Below are positions 1 through 6,849 of a stretch of 18,616 nucleotides of DNA, piece by piece. The stretch is from Gammaproteobacteria bacterium (GTDB taxonomy: Bacteria; Pseudomonadota; Gammaproteobacteria; Steroidobacterales; Woeseiaceae): positions 1-18,616 of the forward strand of contig JAOUNK010000021.1 in NCBI GenBank assembly GCA_029881015.1. Reading direction: 5' to 3'. Each line of letters starts with the position of its first letter. Position 1 is the stretch's first letter. The translations under genes were made by a program, and so were the position numbers. Below the pieces are notes generated by a model that made no database searches, had not been told where the DNA came from, and worked only from the letters and a program-made list of their open reading frames with translations.

Positions 1-89
1 ATCACACAATCGCCCTAAAATCGATTAGAATCCAGGTACTCTCAGTCTTATGCTCACCCGAGCCAAGGTGAGACGTAACTCCCTGAAAA

Positions 90-163
90 GCGGGTGTAGT
101 TCAATGGTAGAACATCAGCTTCCCAAGCTGAGAATGAGGGTTCGATTCCCTTCACCCGCTCCA
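90..163 (+). tRNA. tRNA-Gly (anticodon CCC)
   Basis: This 74-nt cloverleaf decodes GGG glycine codons. The acceptor arms GCGGGTG and CACCCGC pair at the two ends, followed by discriminator T and an encoded CCA at 161-163. The anticodon stem TCAGC/GCTGA encloses the loop TTCCCAA, giving anticodon CCC. The T-arm contains GGTTCGATTCC. It closely resembles my memory of Escherichia coli glyU. The CCA is genomically encoded, as is usual in Gammaproteobacteria. A start codon for a protease lies about 70 nt downstream. No convincing U-run terminator separates them, so some read-through is possible. Confidence 0.97.
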
Positions 164-232
164 CCTGCCCGCTGTTCATTGGCTCGCCAATCCGGGGTAG
201 TATTGCTGCCAATACCGTTGAGAGTCTCCGTA

Positions 233-1852
233 ATGAACAATTTACGTCGCCGAATTCCTGGTTTCTTCGCATTAGCCGCTATCGCCACAACGCTCTCTGC
301 CTGTGGCGGCGGTGGTGGCGGTGGCATCGGGGGCCCGGGTCCGGGCAACAACAGCGGCTGGCAGTCAGGCGTGTTTAACGACGCCTCTACCTACTTCGGC
401 AGGTGCCAGGTTCCGCGAGCGGGCATAAACCCGGCGACAGGCAATCCCTACGGCGACATCCAGGGGACCACGCTGGACGAGAATAATTTCCTGCGGTCCT
501 ACAACAATGACACCTACCTCTGGTACAGCGAAGTCACGGACCGCGATCCTGGCAACTACAACGATCCGCTTGTCTACTTCGATCTGCTCAGGACAAACGG
601 GGTAACCCCTTCGGGACAGCCGAAAGACAAGTTTCACTTTACCTACGATACCGACGACTACTACCAGCTATCGCAGGCCGGCGTCTCTGGCGGTTACGGT
701 ATTACCTGGGCGTTTCTTTCGACCACTCCGCCGCGCGAACTGCTGATCGCGTACACGGAACCCAATACGCCCGCAACGAATCTCGCCATGCCGCTTGAGC
801 GCGGCGCGCGAGTTCTTGCGATCAATGGCGTCAGTATTGACGATGGCACGCCGGCGGGCATCGATACGTTGAATGCCGGCATCTACCCCGAGCCAGGCCA
901 GACGTATACGTTTACGTTCCAGGACCCCGGGTCGGCGGGAAGCCGCGACGTGGCGCTCACCGCACAGAATATTACGTCGGCACCGGTACAGCATACGCAG
1001 GTCTTCGACACGCCAACGGGTCAGGTCGGCTACCTCGCGTTTAACGATCATATTGCCACGGCCGAGCAAGCCCTGATCGATGCGGTCAACCAGTTGAACG
1101 CTCACAACGGCGGGCAGGGTATCGACGACCTGATCGTCGACCTGCGCTACAACGGTGGCGGGTATCTCGCGATCGCGAGCGAGTTTGCGTACATGATCGC
1201 CGGCCCGGCACAGACAGCAGGCCGCATCTTCGACAACCTCACGTTCAATGACAAACACCCGGCCACCAACCCGGTGACCGGGCAGCCGTTGACGCCGACG
1301 CCGTTTATATCCACCGCATACGGCCCGCCATTCAACGGCACTCCAGGACAAGCGCTGCCGACGCTCGATCTGCAGCGAGTCTACGTGCTGACCGGGGGTG
1401 GAACCTGCTCGGCCAGTGAGGCCATCATCAACGGCCTGCGTGGCATCGGCGTCGAAGTCATCCAGATTGGCTCGACAACCTGCGGTAAGCCGTACGGATT
1501 CTATCCGACGGACAACTGCGGAACGACCTACTTCACCATCCAGTTCAAGGGTTCCAACGACGTCGGCTTCGGTGACTACGCCGATGGTTTCTCGCCGGCC
1601 AACGCGTCGGGTCCTGGCGAGGACGTCCCGGGGTGTTCCGTGGCGGATGACTTCACGAAGCAGTTGGGCGATCCAACCGAAGGCCGGACTGCCGTGGCGC
1701 TCGCGTACCGCGACGGGCAAGCCTGTCCGGCAGCGACCGGGGGCACACCGGGCGTGTTGGGCAAGGCCGGCCAGCCGGGAGAATTCGCGGAGCCGTACGT
1801 ACCTAAGCCACCCTGGTTGACCAACCTCATCCTGGGACCGGAAAGCCAGTGA
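233..1852 (+). CDS. S41-family serine protease, lipoprotein
   Basis: A 539-residue peptidase of the S41 (C-terminal processing/tricorn-like) family, probably anchored to the cell envelope. The chosen ATG begins a lipoprotein signal peptide: Arg-rich N-terminus, hydrophobic core and lipobox LSAC, with the lipidated Cys at residue 24. A poly-Gly/Pro linker follows. The same frame is open upstream into the tRNA, but those codons make no sensible N-terminus. A PDZ-like segment spans roughly residues 150-245, including LAINGVSID. The S41 core shows DLRYNGGGY near residue 305. The nucleophile motif is GGTCSASE, with Ser393 most likely catalytic. The Lys partner is in STTCGKPYG (Lys419), at about the family's usual Ser-Lys spacing. 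A GAGAG sequence lies 8 nt before the start. The substrate is unknown. Its stop overlaps a possible GTG start of the next gene, suggesting translational coupling. Confidence 0.9.
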   Translation: MNNLRRRIPGFFALAAIATTLSACGGGGGGGIGGPGPGNNSGWQSGVFNDASTYFGRCQVPRAGINPATGNPYGDIQGTTLDENNFLRSYNNDTYLWYSEVTDRDPGNYNDPLVYFDLLRTNGVTPSGQPKDKFHFTYDTDDYYQLSQAGVSGGYGITWAFLSTTPPRELLIAYTEPNTPATNLAMPLERGARVLAINGVSIDDGTPAGIDTLNAGIYPEPGQTYTFTFQDPGSAGSRDVALTAQNITSAPVQHTQVFDTPTGQVGYLAFNDHIATAEQALIDAVNQLNAHNGGQGIDDLIVDLRYNGGGYLAIASEFAYMIAGPAQTAGRIFDNLTFNDKHPATNPVTGQPLTPTPFISTAYGPPFNGTPGQALPTLDLQRVYVLTGGGTCSASEAIINGLRGIGVEVIQIGSTTCGKPYGFYPTDNCGTTYFTIQFKGSNDVGFGDYADGFSPANASGPGEDVPGCSVADDFTKQLGDPTEGRTAVALAYRDGQACPAATGGTPGVLGKAGQPGEFAEPYVPKPPWLTNLILGPESQ

Positions 1853-1860
1853 GCCATGTA

Positions 1861-2244
1861 ATGAAGATGATGCTGATTCCCGTATGCGCTGTGGCGCTTG
1901 TGGGTTGCAAGAACGTCGTTCCTGACGCGGAGCGAGCAGCTTTGATCGTCAATCCGACTGACGAGAGTCGTGCTGCACTGCAGCAAGCGGTCGACGCGGC
2001 CCTGCATACCAGTGTCGCATTGGCCGATAATGCATTGACCGACACGAGCCTGCTGGTCATCGAACGGCAGGTCCCTCGATCGATCGAGGGGGCTCCGGCT
2101 CAGGGCAGAACGATGGAAATGCCGTTTCAGTTCCGCCTCGTGACCGATGGCACGAACTGCGTGCTCATCGACCAGCGTGATGAGTCCCGGTACGTGCTCG
2201 CGAACACCGAGTGCGTCTCGGAGCAGACCTCCGCGCCGCCCTAG
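1861..2244 (+). CDS. Small lipoprotein of unknown function
   Basis: A 127-residue predicted lipoprotein I do not recognise. From the ATG at 1861 the N-terminus MKMMLIPVCAVALVGC is a short type II signal peptide whose lipobox LVGC ends in Cys16. The mature part is small and mixed in charge, with two further Cys (in GTNCVLID and NTECVS) that could form a disulfide. An in-frame GTG at 1849 would add four residues and overlap the protease stop as GTGA, so translation may be coupled. I prefer 1861 because it gives the cleaner signal peptide. The tight spacing suggests co-expression with the S41 protease, perhaps as an accessory factor, but nothing in the sequence proves this. It converges with the oxidoreductase gene that ends 10 nt away. 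Confidence 0.75.
   Translation: MKMMLIPVCAVALVGCKNVVPDAERAALIVNPTDESRAALQQAVDAALHTSVALADNALTDTSLLVIERQVPRSIEGAPAQGRTMEMPFQFRLVTDGTNCVLIDQRDESRYVLANTECVSEQTSAPP
2073..2090. repeat. 18-bp perfect palindrome
   Basis: CCCTCGATCGATCGAGGG reads identically on both strands and lies inside the small lipoprotein gene, about 165 bp before the convergent gene ends. It contains two overlapping CGATCG units. As RNA it could form a short hairpin, but no U-run follows, so it does not look like a classical intrinsic terminator. Its role is unknown and it may be chance. Confidence 0.6.
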
Positions 2245-2254
2245 AAGCGCTGCG

Positions 2255-3442
2255 TCAGGCAATCTTTCTCTGGAAGCGGTTGATCTCGGGGTGATCGGCG
2301 GTTGCCGACAAGTCCGTCACGGCTGCGTCCAGGTGAATGCCACGTTGCCCGAGTTCAGCGAGCAGGTGCTCATAACAACCTTCGGTAGCGCCCAGGTATT
2401 CGGGCGGGCAAACGCCTTTCCGCGTGAACATTCCGGTTAGTACCTGGCGGGCGGCGATGGCACACGTGTAGCCTGTTGTGCGTGCCATGGAGTTCGTTCC
2501 GGTTGCCGCGTCGAAACGATCGAGCAGGTAGAAATCGCGTCGTTCGCGCCTGCCGTTGTGCTGGCCTTCCATGATGACCTGCATGACCGTCAGATCTTCT
2601 TCGTCTTCCTCGAGCCGCCATTGCTCGATCAGGAGGCGCGACGTGACGTCGATCGGCCGCACTTGCGTGCCATCGACATCGATGCACTCCGTATTGAAAA
2701 AGCCGCTGTCCCGAAGGGCGCGCGCCAGGTTGGCGTGACCGGGATAGCGCATCGTCTTTTCCTTCATGAAAGGAACGTCCAGGGTGCGGGCGAGGCTGCG
2801 CAGGCCGTCCGTATTGAAAGCCTCCAGCGTGCCGACGCCCTTGAAGTCGATGAGTTCCACGTCCGACAACGCCGGTCGCACCACCAGTTCGCCGTGTTCG
2901 ACAAAGCGAGCAGGGCGCGTGAACTCCGCCATGACGTCCAGCGGTGAGAATACAGCCTTGTATTCATAGGGCCAGGAGCGGACAACCGGCAGGCCACCGA
3001 CCAGGCAAAGGTAGGATTCCACCTTGTCCATGTTGCGGTGCACATGGCCGGCGATCACGTTGGACAGGCCCGGTGCGACGCCGCAGTCGACGATGGCCGT
3101 AACGCCGCGTTGCTTTGCCAGGTCATCCAGTTCGAAGGGGTCCTCCCCGAAGAACGAGATATCGACCACGTCTTTGCCTGCGTCGATGATGCGGCGCATG
3201 GTCCGGAACCCGATATCGCCCGGAACGGCATTGACGACGAGGTCGGCGTCACCAATGACCGCACCCAGCGTTGCGTCGTCGGACGCGTCCTTGCAGGCCA
3301 CCTGGATACCCGCTTGATCGCGGAGTTTGTCCAGTGATTTCTCCGAGCGATCAACGGCGCGTATCGCCCAGCCCTGCTCGCCGGCCAGGTCCCTGGCAAT
3401 CGCACCGCCGACCAGGCCCGTTCCCAATACCGTTATCCGCAT
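2255..3442 (-). CDS. Saccharopine dehydrogenase / lysine 6-dehydrogenase-like oxidoreductase
   Basis: A 395-residue NAD(P)-dependent oxidoreductase of the saccharopine dehydrogenase (Lys9-like) family. The N-terminus MRITVLGTGLVGGAIA is a Rossmann dinucleotide motif (Gly7, Gly9, Gly12). The mid-region has DCGVAPGLSN and LVGGLP. The C-terminal segment GTNSMARTTGYT and KGVCPPEYLG is typical of this family, and the length fits. The start is chosen at 3442 because GGAG lies 6 nt upstream (3449-3452) and the Rossmann strand begins at once; upstream in-frame codons add unrelated residues. Members include saccharopine reductase, carboxynorspermidine dehydrogenase and lysine 6-dehydrogenase, which yields the cyclic form of 2-aminoadipate semialdehyde from lysine. 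I cannot separate these by eye. A lysine role would fit the aminomutase cluster elsewhere in the window, but the gene stands alone. Confidence 0.85.
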   Translation of the reverse strand: MRITVLGTGLVGGAIARDLAGEQGWAIRAVDRSEKSLDKLRDQAGIQVACKDASDDATLGAVIGDADLVVNAVPGDIGFRTMRRIIDAGKDVVDISFFGEDPFELDDLAKQRGVTAIVDCGVAPGLSNVIAGHVHRNMDKVESYLCLVGGLPVVRSWPYEYKAVFSPLDVMAEFTRPARFVEHGELVVRPALSDVELIDFKGVGTLEAFNTDGLRSLARTLDVPFMKEKTMRYPGHANLARALRDSGFFNTECIDVDGTQVRPIDVTSRLLIEQWRLEEDEEDLTVMQVIMEGQHNGRRERRDFYLLDRFDAATGTNSMARTTGYTCAIAARQVLTGMFTRKGVCPPEYLGATEGCYEHLLAELGQRGIHLDAAVTDLSATADHPEINRFQRKIA

Positions 3443-3724
3443 GTTGCTCTCCAGGCAGCCCGGGGACTTACCGCGAGTGTCTGCGATGGGGGTGAGCAGG
3501 GGCAATGCGGAGTTCTACTTATCTGTTTGATTTAATTAAGAAAGATCACATTGTGAAACCCATCGAAGCCAACGGTTTTACATAAGTTGAGCGCGGAAGA
3601 AAACAGCCTCCCTGTTGCCATTTGGAGACATCTGGACGAGCCCCTTTTTTTGCGCCACAGTGCCGGTACAGGCAGCCGTATCCGGCAGTCAAAAAAAACT
3701 ACTCCGTGACAATCTGGGCAACAC
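3443..3724. other. Divergent intergenic region
   Basis: This 282-bp spacer lies between the minus-strand dehydrogenase and the plus-strand ATPase-FHA gene, so it should carry promoters for both. It holds the AT-rich TTAATTAA (3532-3539), the palindrome TCACATTGTGA (3546-3556) and A/T homopolymer tracts (T-run 3645-3651). I see no gene and no obvious promoter for the plus-strand gene. Confidence 0.6.
3530..3557 (-). promoter_or_regulatory. Candidate sigma-70 promoter with overlapping palindrome (dehydrogenase gene)
   Basis: Reading the minus strand, TTCACA (3557-3552) matches the -35 consensus at five of six positions. After a 16-nt spacer comes TTAAAT (3535-3530), four of six for the -10 box. 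The predicted start of transcription would leave an 80-nt leader before the dehydrogenase ATG. The perfect 11-bp palindrome at 3546-3556 overlaps the -35 box and would be well placed for a repressor. Inferred from consensus matching only. Confidence 0.3.
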
Positions 3725-4978
3725 GTGGAACGCGACCGACAGTCCGCATTCATTCAGTATCCGTCTCAACAAGAGGCGTTCGGTTTTCTTGAAGGTGTGC
3801 TCGCCGACCCGAAAGGCCTCGGGCTGCTGCATGGCCCGGACGTCGCCGGCAAGTCCGAACTCATCGAGCAGATCGCGCAGAAAGTGCGGGAACGCGCAGA
3901 CGTCGCTGTCGTGGATGGCTCGCAGCTCAGGCCGGCCGCCTTCCTGAATGCCGTACTCGCGGAGTACGGCTACGAGCTCGAACTGGGTTCAGTGGACGAA
4001 CTGCTGAACATGATCAACGTCTTCGGTATGCAGCAAGCCAAGACGCGCGAGGCGCCCGTTCTTATTCTCGAACACTTAAATCGCATGTTGCCGAGCACAC
4101 TCGCCGTGCTGTGCAAACTGGCGCAACTGACCTCTGAGCAGCGCTTCATCGTACGCATCATTTTGGTGGGTGATCGCTACTTCAGACGTGTGATCGACTC
4201 ACCGCGCATGTTGCCTATCGCCATACGCCTGGTTGGCAGCTTCGAGATGAAGCCGCTGACGAAGCGCGAGTCACTTGTCTACCTGTCGGCGAGACTCAAG
4301 GCGAATGGCGTCGAGAATCCGGCAAGCGTCATTCCCGCCGAAATCAGTGATTCCTTGCACGTGGTGAGCGAAGGCTGGCCTGGAAATCTCGACCGGATTG
4401 CGGACTCGATCGTTGCCAGGGAACATGATTTTCCGCTCAGGCTCGAAGACCTCGGCGTCGTTCGCACCGATAGTCTGTTCAGCACCTACGACAAGGTGTC
4501 GGAAGACGACCGGGACGTGCCGCTGCTTGACGACGTGGTGGAGCCGGAGTCGCCGCACCTGATCATCTCGCACAACGGCCAGGTAGTGCAGGAAGTGACT
4601 CTCGACTCGGCCAGAACCCTGCTGGGGCGCTCGGCTTTGAGCGATGTCGTCATTGAGAACCAATATGTTAGCAAGCAACACGCGATGCTCGTGCGCTCCG
4701 ATGGGGGGCTGGTGCTTCTCGATCTGAAGAGCCGTAATGGCACCTACGTCAATTCGCGGCGGGTGCAGAGCCAGGTCTTGCGCAGCAACGACGTCATCTC
4801 AATCGGTGACTTTCGCATCAAGGTCGTGTTGCCGCCGAGTTACGGTGCCGCAATGTTCGGCGGGATCGAAATGACGGATACCACCAAGATGATGACAATC
4901 GAAGATGCTCGGCGAGCCCGAAAGGATGAACAACACCGTCTCACTGAAGTTAAGGGAAAATACAATGAACAACAATAA
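3725..4978 (+). CDS. ATPase with C-terminal FHA domain
   Basis: A 417-residue, apparently soluble fusion. The N-terminal half resembles ExeA/GspA-type AAA ATPases: Walker A GPDVAGKS at residues 37-44, a predicted Walker B strand PVLILEH at 111-117, and a sensor-like stretch VRIILVGDRYFRR. The Walker B is unusual, with Glu-His where Asp-Glu is normal. After an acidic linker near residue 260, the C-terminal part is a forkhead-associated domain: LLGRS near 300, SKQHA near 317 and NGTYVN near 340, which are the phosphothreonine-binding signature residues. A short charged tail follows. The start is GTG at 3725 with only a weak ribosome-binding site, so it is uncertain. The gene ends 14 nt inside the next gene, implying co-translation. 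A role in phospho-dependent control of envelope assembly or secretion is a guess. Confidence 0.85.
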   Translation: MERDRQSAFIQYPSQQEAFGFLEGVLADPKGLGLLHGPDVAGKSELIEQIAQKVRERADVAVVDGSQLRPAAFLNAVLAEYGYELELGSVDELLNMINVFGMQQAKTREAPVLILEHLNRMLPSTLAVLCKLAQLTSEQRFIVRIILVGDRYFRRVIDSPRMLPIAIRLVGSFEMKPLTKRESLVYLSARLKANGVENPASVIPAEISDSLHVVSEGWPGNLDRIADSIVAREHDFPLRLEDLGVVRTDSLFSTYDKVSEDDRDVPLLDDVVEPESPHLIISHNGQVVQEVTLDSARTLLGRSALSDVVIENQYVSKQHAMLVRSDGGLVLLDLKSRNGTYVNSRRVQSQVLRSNDVISIGDFRIKVVLPPSYGAAMFGGIEMTDTTKMMTIEDARRARKDEQHRLTEVKGKYNEQQ

Positions 4979-5909
4979 ATGGACTTTCACACTATTGACG
5001 GCGGCCGTCGCAGCGCTCTCAGGTTGCGGTGGTGGCGGCGGCGACGGCGCCTCTGACGCGCACGGGTTCCTCTCGCTGGGTATCAGCGATGGCCCGATTC
5101 ACGAGGCGCAAAAAGTCTGCATTACGTTTACAGACATCGAGTTGAAGCCGATGAACGGTGCCTCGACGACCCTGACGCTGTCCAGTCCCGAGAAGATCAA
5201 TCTCCTCGATTTCCAGGGCACAAACACCATGCCGATTCTCACCAGCGAGCAACTGCCGGCGGGTCAGTACGAGTGGATGCGCCTCGGTGTCGACGCGGTG
5301 CGCGGCAGCAATGGCGGAATGGGCGATACGGGCGACCCCAACGTCTGCGATGGCGAAGCTTCCTACATCGTCATGAACGACAACGCGGTCCACAATATTT
5401 ACGTTCCCAGCGGCGAAAACAACGGGCTCAAGCTGCATGGCGGCTATACCGTGCCGGTCAACGACCAGGTCAGTCTGACAGCGGAATTCGACCTCGGTAA
5501 ATCAATGACCGCACCGCCGGGGCAGTCTCCGGACGTGATGCTCCGGCCGACCATCAAGCTCGTGAACAACAATGAGGTCGGCACGCTAACCGGGCAGGTG
5601 GCTAACGCGCTGGCCGAAGCCGATGCGTGTCAGCCATCGGTGTACGTGTTCAACGATGGTGTGGTGCCCAATGGCATCGAGGACGAAATAGAAGATGCCG
5701 ACGATCCCGTTGCGACCGCCATGGTCGCGGCGCGCGACCAGGCGGACGGGACCGTCCAGTGGCACTACACGATCGGCTTCCTCCTGGCCGGCCACTACGA
5801 GGCGGCCTTCACGTGTGATGGCTCGGCATTTGAGCCAGCGAACGGGTTGCCCGCGCAAATCAGCACAGGAGCGACGGAAACGGTAGACTTCGCAGCACCG
5901 ACCACCTGA
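4965..5909 (+). CDS. DUF4382-type lipoprotein
   Basis: A 314-residue predicted lipoprotein. The ATG at 4965 is preceded by AAGGGA about 8 nt upstream and starts a signal peptide ending in LSGC, with Cys21 as the lipidation site. A poly-Gly tether follows. The segment from about residue 33 to 190 (FLSLGISDGPI, then VCITFTDIELKP, then INLLDFQG and LPAGQYEWMRLGV) is the pattern of DUF4382 proteins, which are beta-rich, surface-exposed and of unknown function. The C-terminal third, with VYVFNDGV and an acidic EDEIEDADD stretch, resembles a second beta-sandwich segment. The gene overlaps the ATPase-FHA gene by 14 nt and is followed 11 nt later by yceH, so the three are probably one transcript. Confidence 0.85.
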   Translation: MNNNKWTFTLLTAAVAALSGCGGGGGDGASDAHGFLSLGISDGPIHEAQKVCITFTDIELKPMNGASTTLTLSSPEKINLLDFQGTNTMPILTSEQLPAGQYEWMRLGVDAVRGSNGGMGDTGDPNVCDGEASYIVMNDNAVHNIYVPSGENNGLKLHGGYTVPVNDQVSLTAEFDLGKSMTAPPGQSPDVMLRPTIKLVNNNEVGTLTGQVANALAEADACQPSVYVFNDGVVPNGIEDEIEDADDPVATAMVAARDQADGTVQWHYTIGFLLAGHYEAAFTCDGSAFEPANGLPAQISTGATETVDFAAPTT

Positions 5910-5910
5910 C

Positions 5911-5915
5911 AGGAG
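5911..5915 (+). promoter_or_regulatory. Ribosome-binding site supporting the TTG start of yceH
   Basis: AGGAG sits 5 nt before the TTG at 5921. No ATG or GTG gives an N-terminus that fits the family better, so this site decides the start. Confidence 0.7.
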
Positions 5916-5920
5916 CTGTC

Positions 5921-6571
5921 TTGCTGCCACAACTTGATGCGACCGAAGCGAGGGTCATCGGCTGCCTGATCGAGAAATCGATCGTGACGCCTGACCAGTA
6001 CCCACTGACACTCAATGCGCTGACCAACGCGTGCAACCAGAAATCGTCGCGCGAGCCCGTGATGTCCCTGAGCCAGGGAGAAGTCCAGCACGCGATTCGC
6101 ATGCTCGAAGGCAAGCACTTCGTGCGTGTCGAAGAGAACTTCAAGAGCCGTGTGGAAAAATACACGCAGCGGTTCTGCAACACGCGGTACAGCGACCAGC
6201 AGTTCGACCCGGCCCAGCTGGCTATCGTCTGCCTGTTGTTACTGCGTGGCCCGCAGACGCCCGGTGAGTTGCGGTCGCGCAGCGGTCGCCTGCATACCTT
6301 CGCCGACAACGAGGAAGTCGTCCTGGCCTGCAACAGACTGATCGACCGGGAAGGTGAGCCGTTGCTGGTCAAGCTGCCGCGCAAGCCGGGCCGCAAGGAT
6401 GCCGAGTACATGCACCTGTTCTGCGGGCCCGTTGATACCGAGGCCTACGCGGCCGAAGCGGCGCAGACCAGGAGTCCACGGCCGCCACCGCGGTCCGACG
6501 TGGCGGAGCTCGAAGATCGGGTGGCAAAACTCGAGGCGGAAGTCGCCCGCCTGAAGGCGATGCTCGGCTAG
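5921..6571 (+). CDS. yceH: YceH family protein (DUF480)
   Basis: A 216-residue member of the YceH/DUF480 family, which folds as two winged-helix domains and has no settled function. The N-terminal hallmark is visible: LDATEARVIGCLIEK, then TPDQYPLTLNAL and ACNQKSSREPVM. The second winged helix includes LLLLRGPQTPGELRSR. The last 25 residues (VAELEDRVAKLEAEVARLK) form a heptad pattern typical of a short coiled coil and probably mediate oligomerisation. The start is TTG at 5921 with AGGAG just upstream. The stop overlaps the stop of the convergent zinc-finger gene. It lies 11 nt behind the DUF4382 lipoprotein gene, but a functional link is not evident. Confidence 0.93.
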   Translation: MLPQLDATEARVIGCLIEKSIVTPDQYPLTLNALTNACNQKSSREPVMSLSQGEVQHAIRMLEGKHFVRVEENFKSRVEKYTQRFCNTRYSDQQFDPAQLAIVCLLLLRGPQTPGELRSRSGRLHTFADNEEVVLACNRLIDREGEPLLVKLPRKPGRKDAEYMHLFCGPVDTEAYAAEAAQTRSPRPPPRSDVAELEDRVAKLEAEVARLKAMLG

Positions 6572-6834
6572 CGCAGCTGGCTGTCTTTTGAGCCGCGGCG
6601 GTTGATCGAGCTGCGCAGCTTCGATGCTTCGTCGATTTCCGACTGGCACTTGACGCACAGGCGTACCCCGGGCACGGCTGCACGCCGTGCCTCAGGGATT
6701 GGCGCATCGCATTCTTCACAGTTCTTGCGGCTCTCGCCACGCGGTAGCTGGGCGCGAGCGTGTTTCACCGCGTCCTCGATGGTCGCGTCTATCTGGTCCT
6801 GAACCGCGCCGTCTTTTGCGAATCCGCCTGCCAT
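6568..6834 (-). CDS. DksA/TraR-type C4 zinc-finger protein
   Basis: An 88-residue protein of the short DksA/TraR family (similar to E. coli YbiI). Four Cys in the order CEEC (39, 42) and CVKC (60, 63), separated by 17 residues, form the zinc finger; PIPEARRAAVPGVRLC is typical of the group. The N-terminal helix is much shorter than in DksA and lacks the long coiled coil. A DksA-like effect on RNA polymerase therefore cannot be assumed. The start ATG at 6834 has no clear ribosome-binding site. It begins 15 nt after the stop of the methyltransferase gene on the same strand, so it is probably co-transcribed with it. Confidence 0.9.
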   Translation of the reverse strand: MAGGFAKDGAVQDQIDATIEDAVKHARAQLPRGESRKNCEECDAPIPEARRAAVPGVRLCVKCQSEIDEASKLRSSINRRGSKDSQLR

Positions 6835-6849
6835 GTCGTGCGGGGTCCG

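Noticed and set aside
90..163. tRNA-Gly 3' end as an integration (att) site
   Set aside because: No integrase, no repeat of the tRNA 3' end and no mobile genes were seen in the window.
178..191. Hairpin ATTGG-CTCG-CCAAT just after the tRNA as a terminator
   Set aside because: The stem is only 5 bp and no T-run follows; it could be chance.
668..1720. A 350-codon open frame opposite the S41 protease gene
   Set aside because: Arg-rich shadow frame without motifs. The protease on the plus strand is well supported.
3645..3651. Seven-T run as an intrinsic terminator
   Set aside because: There is no GC-rich stem immediately before it, and it lies in a divergent region where no transcript should end.
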